A stretch of DNA of 64,000 bases from JBAZWE01 sp041658605 (GTDB taxonomy: Bacteria > Actinomycetota > Thermoleophilia > BMS3ABIN01), in assembly GCA_041658605.1 (NCBI GenBank), contig JBAZZU010000005.1:1-64000 (forward strand). The letters are read 5' to 3'. Position numbers and translations under genes: made by a program. Numbering within the stretch: the stretch's first letter is position 1; each line of letters starts with the position of its first letter. Positions 1-7,713 of the stretch are shown one piece after another. The notes under the pieces were generated by a model. The model made no database searches. It had not been told where the DNA came from and saw nothing but the letters and a program-made list of their open reading frames with translations.

Positions 1-62
1 CGTGAGACCCCTGGCTTTGCGCCCCCGTCTCGCGGCGGGTTTGCCATTTCGTATGATTCATT
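1..62 (-). promoter_or_regulatory. c-di-GMP-I (GEMM) riboswitch, cut by the window edge
   Basis: Read on the minus strand, this stretch has the conserved core of the class I cyclic di-GMP aptamer. It has GGCAAACC (positions 45-38), a stem capped by a GCGA GNRA tetraloop, then GGGCGCAAAGCC (about 24-13), the tetraloop-receptor side. The order matches the complete copy at 9668-9766. The 3' half and the controlled gene lie left of position 1, so the target is unknown. It is divergent from lgt. The conserved core is seen; ligand identity follows from the family. Confidence 0.75.
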
Positions 63-144
63 TGAACAATTGTCGACCGCGTCAAACAAAACCTTTAGCG
101 TATTCTTAGTAGTTTTATCGATATGTGATAGAGTGCATTTTGCG

Positions 145-894
145 ATGTACCCCGAGCTCTTTTCCATAGGACCATTTACCATTCATACCTTCGGCCTGAT
201 GATGGCGCTTGGCTTTGTGGCGGCCGGGTTCGTGCTTCATTTTGAGTTCAAGCGCATTGGGTTGAATCCGGAATATGTCTACTGGCTTTCGATGGCCGCA
301 GCCTTCGGAGGTCTGGTTGGCAGCAAGATACACTACCTGCTGATCCACTCTGAGGAGCTTGCCAGCGATCCGTTGTCATCAGCTTTCAGCGGGGCCGGCC
401 TTGTATGGTATGGCGGTTTTATCGGTGGCTTTATGGCAGTCCTTCTTACGGTTATTGTCCTTAAGCTCCCGCGTGCGAAAGTGGCGGACGCCTGTGCTCC
501 CGCGCTTGCCATAGGTTACGCTTTCGGACGAATGGGCTGTTTTCTGAATGGTGACGACTATGGCAGGTCCTCGGATCTGCCCTGGGCAATGGAATTTCGT
601 GACGGGTCACCACCTACATCACCTGGAGTCAGCGTACAGCCGACACAACTCTACGAATCATTTTCCTCGATAATGATTTTTTTCGTTCTCATGTATCTGA
701 GACCGAGACTGAAACGCGACTGGTCTCTCGGCCTGGTATATCTGATGATGGCCGGGGTAGAGCGATTCCTGGTTGAATATGTGCGCTTTCAGCGCTCAGG
801 ACAGTCACAACAGCAAATACTTGCGCTTTCCACGGCTGTTATCGCCGGGATTGTCTTTATCTGGGTACAGATGCGGCCCGCATCGGACGGCTAG
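145..894 (+). CDS. lgt: Prolipoprotein diacylglyceryl transferase Lgt
   Basis: Membrane enzyme that moves diacylglycerol from phosphatidylglycerol to the lipobox cysteine of prolipoproteins, the first step of lipoprotein maturation. The 249-residue product has the family N-terminus (HTFG at residues 14-17), GLVWYGGF near 86-93, and a Lgt signature in the variant form GRMGCFLNGDDYG at 128-140, followed by QPTQLYES and several hydrophobic segments. The frame stays open upstream to a TTG at 70, but those residues do not resemble the family, whereas the ATG at 145 gives the expected start. Divergent from the riboswitch at the left edge; monocistronic as far as visible. Confidence 0.93.
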   Translation: MYPELFSIGPFTIHTFGLMMALGFVAAGFVLHFEFKRIGLNPEYVYWLSMAAAFGGLVGSKIHYLLIHSEELASDPLSSAFSGAGLVWYGGFIGGFMAVLLTVIVLKLPRAKVADACAPALAIGYAFGRMGCFLNGDDYGRSSDLPWAMEFRDGSPPTSPGVSVQPTQLYESFSSIMIFFVLMYLRPRLKRDWSLGLVYLMMAGVERFLVEYVRFQRSGQSQQQILALSTAVIAGIVFIWVQMRPASDG

Positions 895-1110
895 TCGTTC
901 TTTGATACCCGGTGTCCCTGTGCTATATTTGAATCAACCTTCGTATTGAGCGGCATATAAAAGTTTTTGGAAATAATAAACATTCATCTCGTGTTTCCCG
1001 GGTTGCCAATTCTTCAGCCTCTGTTATGCACGTTCCCCGTTATCACTCATTAGACTGGTAGTAAGATAGCTATTCCGGAAACAATTACAGAGTTAACCTT
1101 TATTTCATTC

Positions 1111-1980
1111 GTGGCGACTTTTATCGCCGGCTTTGCTGCTTTTCTCTCTCCATGCGTGCTCCCATTGCTGCCGGGCTATCTCTCGTATGTCTCAGGCGTC
1201 AGTGTAGACCAGCTGGGAACACAGACGCGCAAGGTGGCGCTGGCAAGCATCGCCTTTGTGATCGGCTTCGTGATCTTCTTCACCCTGCAGGGCGCCGCCG
1301 CCGGGCTTGCGGGCAATGAACTTGGTGCCTTTCTGTCCTCGAAGATTCTAAAGGTGATTGCCGGCATATTCCTCGTTGTCTTCGGTTTCTTCATTCTTGG
1401 AGAAGCACTTCGCGAGCGTACCAAAAAAGAGAAGTTATACACATTGGCCATAGTTGCAGTTCTTGAAGTGATTGCAATCATTCTTCAATCATCACCGTTT
1501 GATTTGCAGTCTGTCGTGATATTGACGGCGATCGGAGCTTTTGTACTGGGCATATTTGCCCTTGGCCTGTTTCCGGTAGCGTTTATTCAGCAGGAAAAGA
1601 GACTGCGACTGATCAAGAAACCTGCAAGTCTGGTAAGCGTGATGCTGGCCGGGATGCTGTTTTCCGTCGGAATCGGACCCTGTACCGGGCCCCTGCTCGG
1701 TACCTCACTGACTCTCGCGGCCAGTACGCAGGATCCATTCGCCGGCGGAAGCCTTCTGTTCTTCTATGCCCTGGGAATGGGTCTACCCTTCGTGATTTCC
1801 GGAATTCTCTTTACAAAGCTGATTGGCACCTTCTCGTTCCTGAAAAGGCATTTTGACGCCATAAAAATCATATCTGGAGCAATTCTTGTAATTTTCGGGC
1901 TGCTTCTGGCCTCGGGAGAACTCGATGCTATCAGCGGCTGGATGCTGCAAAGAATGCCCAACTGGACCCCATCTATATGA
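1111..1980 (+). CDS. ccdA: CcdA-family cytochrome c biogenesis / thiol-disulfide transmembrane protein
   Basis: Polytopic membrane protein expected to carry reducing equivalents from cytoplasmic thioredoxin to extracytoplasmic thiol proteins. The two CcdA cysteines are visible in FLSPCVLP (near the N-terminus) and GIGPCTGP (about residue 190), each in a membrane segment. At 289 residues it is longer than a minimal CcdA because of an extra hydrophobic stretch around residues 110-160. GTG at 1111 is the first canonical start but lacks a visible Shine-Dalgarno and clips the usual N-terminus. The frame continues upstream to about 1054, with family-like residues and only ATT or ATA as possible starts. 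The downstream TlpA-like gene is its likely partner. Confidence 0.85.
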   Translation: MATFIAGFAAFLSPCVLPLLPGYLSYVSGVSVDQLGTQTRKVALASIAFVIGFVIFFTLQGAAAGLAGNELGAFLSSKILKVIAGIFLVVFGFFILGEALRERTKKEKLYTLAIVAVLEVIAIILQSSPFDLQSVVILTAIGAFVLGIFALGLFPVAFIQQEKRLRLIKKPASLVSVMLAGMLFSVGIGPCTGPLLGTSLTLAASTQDPFAGGSLLFFYALGMGLPFVISGILFTKLIGTFSFLKRHFDAIKIISGAILVIFGLLLASGELDAISGWMLQRMPNWTPSI

Positions 1981-2130
1981 TGCATGCACGCTTTTGATGT
2001 TGATGAATACCTCCCGTAACTGCTAGTATGAATCAGAAAAGACTATCCCGCCTGAAGCTACGCGCCCTCCTTGTCGCAATTTTTTGTTTATCAGAAGGAG
2101 CTTGTTTCCCGGGCCAGACATGGAAAGAAT

Positions 2131-2736
2131 ATGGACGAAGCACTAAAAGATAGCGAATCTCCCAGTCCAGCCATCGAGGAAGAGAACTGGACTGCGCGTG
2201 ATATCATCCTGGTTATTGCAGCTTTCGCCCTGATTGTGCTACTGGCAACCGGCGGATTTCTTTATTACCAGAGCACCAAGCCACCGACCGTAACCGAAGG
2301 CATGCAGGCTCCGGATTTTACATACCCCGTCTTTGGCGGTGGCGAAGCCACACTCTCAAGCTTCCGGGGCAAGGTGGTACTGGTCAATATCTGGAATACG
2401 ACCTGTCTGGAATGCAAGAAAGAAATGCCATTGATGGAAAAGGAATACCAGTCATTAAAAAACAAGCCTTTTGAGATACTGGCGGTGAGCACCGACAAGG
2501 ATGGAGCAACGGTCATCGAGCCGTTTGTCAAGAAACTTGTTGATGAGAACGGTGTGCCGATCAAGTTGACATTCCCTGTTCTGATGGATACGAAGAACGA
2601 GGTTGGAAGCACTTACCAGACTGTAAGATATCCTGAGAGTTTCATAGTGGACAGGGAAGGAAAAGTGGCAAAAATCATTATCGGAAGGCTGACAGCGGAC
2701 GACTTCTTACTAATCAACTATTTGATCGAGAGCTGA
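2131..2736 (+). CDS. TlpA/ResA-like membrane-anchored thioredoxin-fold protein
   Basis: Predicted extracytoplasmic thiol-disulfide oxidoreductase, probably reducing cytochrome c heme-binding cysteines or other secreted thiols with electrons from the CcdA-like protein upstream. The 201-residue product has one N-terminal membrane anchor (about residues 28-48) and an AhpC/TlpA-type thioredoxin fold with the redox motif CLEC preceded by NIWNTT. ATG 2131 is chosen because GGAAAG lies just upstream; the longer TTG frame from 2071 looks non-coding. Its stop codon TGA overlaps the ATG of the next gene by one base, so translation is probably coupled. Confidence 0.87.
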   Translation: MDEALKDSESPSPAIEEENWTARDIILVIAAFALIVLLATGGFLYYQSTKPPTVTEGMQAPDFTYPVFGGGEATLSSFRGKVVLVNIWNTTCLECKKEMPLMEKEYQSLKNKPFEILAVSTDKDGATVIEPFVKKLVDENGVPIKLTFPVLMDTKNEVGSTYQTVRYPESFIVDREGKVAKIIIGRLTADDFLLINYLIES

Positions 2737-3350
2737 TGAAAGATAATCTAAAATGGCTTTTACTACTTCCAGTTGCGGTCCTCGTTGCCGTCGTGCTGAT
2801 TATATTCATACCGAGGATTTTCAGCTCTGACAGCAGTTCTGATGGAAATGCAGGCGATTCATCCAAGCCACAGAGCCAGGCCACCGAACAGGAAATCACA
2901 GATATCCAGAAGCGCATAGATGCGGCGACTGAGCTTGTTACCGCAAATCCAGCTGATGCCGAAGCCATCAAGGAGCTGGGAACAGGTTACTATGAGCTGG
3001 GTGCGGTTCAAGCAGGCAGTGAAGATTTCAATGGGTCGCTTCGGAGTTACAGGGATGCGATCGAGCAGTATAGAAAATACCTGAATATAAGGCCGGATGA
3101 CCCGGAAGTACATGTCGATCTCGGGCTGGCATATGTCGAAATGGGACTGATTGACCTTGGAGTGCGCGAGCTTCAGACAGCAACAGTCAGCGCTCCATCA
3201 AACCAGCGCGCATGGCATTCTCTTGGATGGGCGTTCAGCCAGGGGGGCAAAGTGCCTGAGGCAAGAGAAGCGTGGCAGAAATCATACAGTCTCAACCCGA
3301 CCAGCACAGTCGGCCAGGAGTCCAAGCAGTTCCTTGATCAGACGGCTTAG
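2736..3350 (+). CDS. Membrane-anchored tetratricopeptide (TPR) protein
   Basis: A 204-residue protein with an N-terminal membrane segment (about residues 7-29) and an extracytoplasmic helical part containing about three TPR-like units, for example around RPDDPEVHVDLGLAYVEMG and QRAWHSLGWAFSQGGKVPEA. Its place behind CcdA and TlpA homologues and the one-base overlap with the TlpA gene suggest a role like the CcmH/NrfG TPR assembly factors of cytochrome c maturation. That role is inferred from context. A strong terminator follows. Confidence 0.8.
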   Translation: MKDNLKWLLLLPVAVLVAVVLIIFIPRIFSSDSSSDGNAGDSSKPQSQATEQEITDIQKRIDAATELVTANPADAEAIKELGTGYYELGAVQAGSEDFNGSLRSYRDAIEQYRKYLNIRPDDPEVHVDLGLAYVEMGLIDLGVRELQTATVSAPSNQRAWHSLGWAFSQGGKVPEAREAWQKSYSLNPTSTVGQESKQFLDQTA

Positions 3351-3402
3351 AATAAGCCCAACGGTTCATAAAGTCCCTGAGCCTGATCAGACATAGCAAT
3401 GT

Positions 3403-3434
3403 AAAAAAAAGAGACGGCCACGGCCGTCTCTTTT
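3403..3434. terminator. Bidirectional intrinsic terminator
   Basis: The arms GAGACGGC and GCCGTCTC form a perfect 8-bp GC-rich stem around a four-base loop. The stem is flanked by an A-run on the left and a T-run on the right, so it can stop transcription from both directions. It sits between the convergent TPR gene and rpoD. Confidence 0.9.
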
Positions 3435-3458
3435 AGTTTCTTATATATTTGCGCCGAA

Positions 3459-4541
3459 TTATGCGCTCTCCCGTAGATGCTGGGTTTCATGCTGCTCCTT
3501 GAGCCTCGCCAGCGTATTGGCTTCGATCTGACGTATGCGCTCGCGGGTGACACCGAAACGGCGGCCGATCTGCTCAAGCGTGCGCGGATGCTCTCCATTG
3601 AGTCCATAGCGCAGTTCCAGGATCTTTCTTTCCCGATGGGGGAGTGAATCCAGGACCTTGTTCAGGTCATCTTTTTTTATCTCAAGCATTGCAGCATCAA
3701 GCGGGCGCGGTGTGCCCTCATCCTCGAGGAAATCCCCAAGCTCGGCTTCTTCCTCGTCACCGACTGGCTTTTCAAGGCTTACGGGACTCTGGGATATCTT
3801 TATCAGGTGCTGGACCTTGTCGACAGACGTATCCATGACCTTCGCGATTTCCTCCGGAGTGGGCTCGCGGCCATGATCCTGTACCAGCTGCCTTTTGGCC
3901 CTCACGAGATGGTTCAGTTTTTCGACCATGTGAACCGGTATGCGGATGGTGCGCGCCTGGTCGGCGATCGCGCGCGTGACCGCCTGGCGTATCCACCAGG
4001 TCGCATATGTGGAGAATTTGTAACCCCGGCGATAATCGAACTTTTCCACGGCGCGGATTAGCCCCAGGTTTCCCTCCTGGATCAGATCGAGGAAAGAAAG
4101 GCCGCGGCCCAGATAGCGCTTGGCTATGCTGACAACAAGCCGCAGGTTGGCTTCAACCAGCCTGCTCTTGGCTTCCATGTCGCCGCGTTCCATGCGCTTG
4201 GCAAGCGATACTTCCTCAGCCGCCGAAAGCAGTGGTATACGGCCGATATCGCGCAGGTACATGCGTAGAGAATCATCCGTGGCAGCCGCCGGCCGCTCAA
4301 CGGGTGCTTCAACTTCCTGTTCCGCAACGGGTTCAAGCTCGTCCTCCGGCTCATCCCCGTGCTCCAGGATATCGATGCCCACATCAGCTATGCGTGAGTA
4401 GATCTCTTCAATCTGCTCTGTTGTGAGATCAGCCTCCTGGAGGGCATCAGCTATATCGTCAAGGGTTAGAAAACCCTTTTCCTGACCTTGGGTTATGAGA
4501 TTTTGAGTCAATTCGTTCGGCAGCTCTGTCATTGATTTCAC
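3459..4541 (-). CDS. rpoD: Primary RNA polymerase sigma factor (RpoD/SigA)
   Basis: Housekeeping sigma-70 factor directing RNA polymerase to -35/-10 promoters. In the 360 residues one sees a short region 1.1, an acidic linker (about 57-85), region 1.2 (SLRMYLRDIGRIPLL, 91-105), region 2 including the -10 recognition part (FSTYATWWIRQAVTRAI, 176-192), region 3, and region 4 with the -35 helix-turn-helix (TLEQIGRRFGVTRERIRQIE, 321-340). The GTG at 4541 has AGAAAG about ten bases upstream; ATG 4532 is an alternative. It has its own extended -10 promoter and shares the bidirectional terminator. Confidence 0.96.
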   Translation of the reverse strand: MKSMTELPNELTQNLITQGQEKGFLTLDDIADALQEADLTTEQIEEIYSRIADVGIDILEHGDEPEDELEPVAEQEVEAPVERPAAATDDSLRMYLRDIGRIPLLSAAEEVSLAKRMERGDMEAKSRLVEANLRLVVSIAKRYLGRGLSFLDLIQEGNLGLIRAVEKFDYRRGYKFSTYATWWIRQAVTRAIADQARTIRIPVHMVEKLNHLVRAKRQLVQDHGREPTPEEIAKVMDTSVDKVQHLIKISQSPVSLEKPVGDEEEAELGDFLEDEGTPRPLDAAMLEIKKDDLNKVLDSLPHRERKILELRYGLNGEHPRTLEQIGRRFGVTRERIRQIEANTLARLKEQHETQHLRESA

Positions 4542-4611
4542 TTTAATTTATCTTTCTATTTATTATTGTCTTATCCTCTTTTTGCCCGTTTTCGGAAAAT
4601 TCCAAGCGGCG

Positions 4612-4617
4612 ATTATA
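4612..4617 (-). promoter_or_regulatory. Extended -10 promoter element for rpoD
   Basis: On the minus strand the sequence reads TGATATAAT, a perfect extended -10 (TG-n-TATAAT), about 70 bases before the rpoD start. No good -35 box lies 16-18 bases upstream, which fits an extended -10 promoter. A start point near 4605 would give a leader of roughly 64 bases. Confidence 0.6.
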
Positions 4618-4628
4618 TCACAGTCATC

Positions 4629-4687
4629 TTAAGCTTGCTTCCCACCATACAGCGGCTTACCTTAATGATTATCGGCGGGAAGCTTAA
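4629..4687. repeat. Imperfect inverted repeat upstream of the rpoD promoter
   Basis: The arms TTAAGCTTGCTTCCC (4629-4643) and GGGAAGCTTAA (4677-4687) are reverse complements apart from a few inserted bases, separated by about 33 bases. It lies between the end of the exopolysaccharide operon and the rpoD promoter. No T-run follows, so it could be a weak transcription barrier or an operator; function unknown. Confidence 0.35.
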
Positions 4688-4745
4688 CAATCCTTGGAGG
4701 GACGACTCAAACAGGCTAATATTTAATTCCCCGCAATGTACAGCT

Positions 4746-7568
4746 TTAAACTCTCGCAGGCTGTTTGGTGCGTTCGGTCTTGGCCCATGAACGCTCACCA
4801 CGGGCAAGGTGGAATATCGCAATACAGCCGGCCAAAAACCATACATAATAGACAACGGTAAAAATATGAGCGCGGATAAACGCACCCACAAGGCTCACTT
4901 TGCCGTCCTCTTTCCAGTAAATCACGGCCATAACCGGCAGCGGACCAAAGGAGAGCAGATATAAAAGCAGCAGGTATGGCCAGAATCCGCCATAGAACAG
5001 GTCACCAACAGAAGCGGCTCCGGTTGCGAGCACGAAAAACGCCCCCAGCAGGAACAGGAGGGTCGCCGGGAAAAACAGGAATACCATTGTTATGCCCAAC
5101 AGGTAGTAGATCGTATCTATCCGTGTCGCCAAACGAAGATCGCTCTTCAAGATGCCAGGTATGTGGATCCAGCAGGTGACATGTCCCTGAAACCAGCGGG
5201 AACGCTGGCGCACGAGCGCCCTGAAATTAGTCACAGCTTGCTGGGCCACAAAGGTGTTTCCGGCGAAATGGTTGTCCCAGCCATCGAGCATGAGTCTGAT
5301 TCCGATATCGAGATCCTCCGTAAGGCAATCCGACCATGGCTCGTCTCCGAGGGTCTCAAGCGCTGAAAGTCGGACAAACTGACCATTGCCGCCCAGTCCG
5401 ACACTGCCAATTCGTTCACGGCCCCTCTGGAATATACGGTTGAATGTCAGGAACTCGAACTGCTGCCAGCGAGTAAGTATGTTTACGTCATCATTGAATA
5501 TGCGTACGCTCGCCTGCACCGCGCCTGTTTTTGAATTTAGAAAATACGGCGTTACCGCCTTGATAATATTCTGCTTAACCTGGCCGTCAGCATCCAGCAC
5601 GGCCAGGATTATGTTGCCTTTTCCCCATATTCTGGCTATATCCGAAGTCTTTATGAATTCGTATGCGTGATTTAAAACGTGACCCTTGCCCTGCCTCGCG
5701 ATCTCGGGTGAGCGATTGACAAGAATACAGCGATCAGATTTATATTTCTCGACGATTTCAGCTGTGCGATCATCGGAATTGTCATTCATTACAATCACCC
5801 GTACGTTTTCATCCGGCAGGGAAAGAAGCCTGTCGAGCGTTGCGCCGATCACAAGCTCTTCGTTAAGTGCAGGTATCACAAAAATGAATTGTAGCTTGGG
5901 ATTACTGAAAAGGTCAGGGTCCCGCACCTTGCGGCCCAGGCCAAAAATCAGAGCATAATAGATAAGGAGAATAAACCCGGTAAGCGACATCCAGCTCAAG
6001 CCGGGAGTCCCCTGTGCTTCGACCACCTGTTTCATATTGGAAACCCACGCCTGAAAACCATCCCTTTTCGACATTTCTACCGGCAGCATCTGCCTGTTGT
6101 CGGTCAGGGACGTCAGCGATACATAGTCAAAACCGTCCCGCCGTACCTCCGTCGTCAGCTCCTTGAGCAGCGCAAGGTCCATGAATGGGTGGAAGAAGGC
6201 GCTGGCTATGCCGTCTCTGACCGAAATCAGTTCGCCCGTCTGTGGTACCTGTGGTTCAACGCCGGCATCTTCCTTGATGCGGACATAGCCCATCGTTTCC
6301 GGGATGACTTTCTGTCCCGAACGATTGGTTTCCAGAATGTAAGGATAAAAATTCTGCCCGCGGCGGCCATAGCTGACGGGAAAATATCGCGCAATGATCT
6401 CCTGGGTAAAATCGGTCGAGGTGTAGTGGGGCGTCTCCCAGGCGATCGGATAGATGCCATTGTCCCAGCATTCCTGTTGCGCCGCCTGTAGTCGGCCCTT
6501 GACCCAGCCATCGGATTCTGCTCGGGGCTCACGGTTCTCAGATCCACGCCAGAATTCGTAGTCAACTGCGGATTCCCCGATATACTGGTGCGTATAGCCA
6601 TGGAGGACGATCGAAGCACCCTTTTCCTGCATGTAGTTTATTGTCTCAATAAATTCAGGGCTGTCGGACAGCGTGGCCCTCTCACCGGTGAAAGGATTTT
6701 CATATACCGGGATTAACGCTACCGAGAATGGGATCTTTTCAGAATATAAATAATCGGCGATCGCGCGCAGTTTGTCCTGTTGAACCTTTGGATGTACGTC
6801 TTCGATGCGTATCAGCGCCAGATGGTTGACCGGATGGTTGGTGACTCCCACCATTTCGTGCAGCAGGTCCGCCAGAACCAGATAGCTGCTGTACTGGGTC
6901 GTGTTCATGAGAGGGACATCTGCGACGAGCCAGAGGTTTGCTCCCTGGACCACATAGGGAGCGCTGGTGCTCTTGCCCGTCATCTTTGCGCGCACTGTAG
7001 CGACAGCGGGATTTGTGACCGTGACGATATCGGCTTCGGAAACAGTCCTGGACATGCTCCTGCCGTTGTATTCAACATTGGTAAACCCGCCCAGCGTGCT
7101 ATCCGACGCGGTAAAACCATATCGATCCACTGAGCGTCCACGGGAAAACTGATTGAAACCGTAACCTATCCAGATAAGGGGTTTACGGGTTTGCTCAAAA
7201 TCGCCAAGGATATCGGCGCGGATCTTCGTATTGTCCTGCTTGACGAAGAAAGTTAAATCGAAGTCCTGCAGACTGCCTGCGGCATAATCAGAGGTTGAAA
7301 CTACTCTTGCGGGAATAGAAAAGTGGCCCAGGAGTTCTTCCAGAACCACGGCTTCATCGTAGGAGTTGTCGCTGATAATTAAAGCGGTCCTGGCCTGGTT
7401 TGCCTCCGTGCCTGTTTTCGTAAAAGTATCTTCAGCATTTGCGTCAGAAATTAAGAAAACCGCAAATAGCGCTAACAGAAGCGAAATGCCAACCAGCCGC
7501 CCCGCAATTCGTGAGTTGCTCAGCCTCGATCTCTCCTCATTCTCATCAGGGACCCCACTATGACGCAT
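4746..7568 (-). CDS. Polysaccharide deacetylase (DUF2334-like) fused to processive GT2 glycan synthase
   Basis: A 940-residue membrane protein combining what are normally separate PgaB/IcaB-like and PgaC/IcaA-like functions. After an N-terminal hydrophobic segment ending DANA (about 27-45) comes an extracytoplasmic domain, then a NodB-like deacetylase region with metal-site candidates IRIEDVH (253-259) and HGYTHQY (323-329). A membrane segment (about 528-545) precedes a cytoplasmic GT2 domain with NDNSDD (595-600), LDADGQ (658-663), GGNGQF (726-731), TED (750-752) and QRSRW (788-792), followed by about four C-terminal membrane segments. It would polymerise and partly deacetylate a beta-linked amino-sugar polymer. 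The start overlaps the LPVTG microprotein gene by 49 bases in another frame. Confidence 0.85.
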   Translation of the reverse strand: MRHSGVPDENEERSRLSNSRIAGRLVGISLLLALFAVFLISDANAEDTFTKTGTEANQARTALIISDNSYDEAVVLEELLGHFSIPARVVSTSDYAAGSLQDFDLTFFVKQDNTKIRADILGDFEQTRKPLIWIGYGFNQFSRGRSVDRYGFTASDSTLGGFTNVEYNGRSMSRTVSEADIVTVTNPAVATVRAKMTGKSTSAPYVVQGANLWLVADVPLMNTTQYSSYLVLADLLHEMVGVTNHPVNHLALIRIEDVHPKVQQDKLRAIADYLYSEKIPFSVALIPVYENPFTGERATLSDSPEFIETINYMQEKGASIVLHGYTHQYIGESAVDYEFWRGSENREPRAESDGWVKGRLQAAQQECWDNGIYPIAWETPHYTSTDFTQEIIARYFPVSYGRRGQNFYPYILETNRSGQKVIPETMGYVRIKEDAGVEPQVPQTGELISVRDGIASAFFHPFMDLALLKELTTEVRRDGFDYVSLTSLTDNRQMLPVEMSKRDGFQAWVSNMKQVVEAQGTPGLSWMSLTGFILLIYYALIFGLGRKVRDPDLFSNPKLQFIFVIPALNEELVIGATLDRLLSLPDENVRVIVMNDNSDDRTAEIVEKYKSDRCILVNRSPEIARQGKGHVLNHAYEFIKTSDIARIWGKGNIILAVLDADGQVKQNIIKAVTPYFLNSKTGAVQASVRIFNDDVNILTRWQQFEFLTFNRIFQRGRERIGSVGLGGNGQFVRLSALETLGDEPWSDCLTEDLDIGIRLMLDGWDNHFAGNTFVAQQAVTNFRALVRQRSRWFQGHVTCWIHIPGILKSDLRLATRIDTIYYLLGITMVFLFFPATLLFLLGAFFVLATGAASVGDLFYGGFWPYLLLLYLLSFGPLPVMAVIYWKEDGKVSLVGAFIRAHIFTVVYYVWFLAGCIAIFHLARGERSWAKTERTKQPARV

Positions 7569-7633
7569 GTGACAGCCACCACAGCGTAAAGACCGATAGC
7601 TACTCCAGTAACTGGTAACAGAACTCCATACAT
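7520..7633 (-). CDS. 37-residue membrane microprotein with LPVTG motif
   Basis: A short frame with an excellent ribosome-binding site: AAGGGGG lies eight bases before the ATG. The product begins MYGVLLPVTG, followed by about 20 hydrophobic residues and a basic tail (RMRRDRG). That is the LPxTG, hydrophobic, positive layout of a sortase sorting signal, but with only five residues in front of the motif, so it is a tail without a body. Its last 49 bases overlap the start of the deacetylase-synthase gene in another frame, so the two are probably translationally coupled. It could be a small synthase subunit, loosely like PgaD/IcaD, or a wall-anchored peptide; both are inference. Confidence 0.65.
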   Translation of the reverse strand: MYGVLLPVTGVAIGLYAVVAVTCVIVGSLMRMRRDRG

Positions 7634-7713
7634 TTAAAACACCCCCTTCATTGGAACATCAACCTCTTCTGATTCCATTTTTTTATATATGATAATTGTA
7701 CCCATGTCCTATT

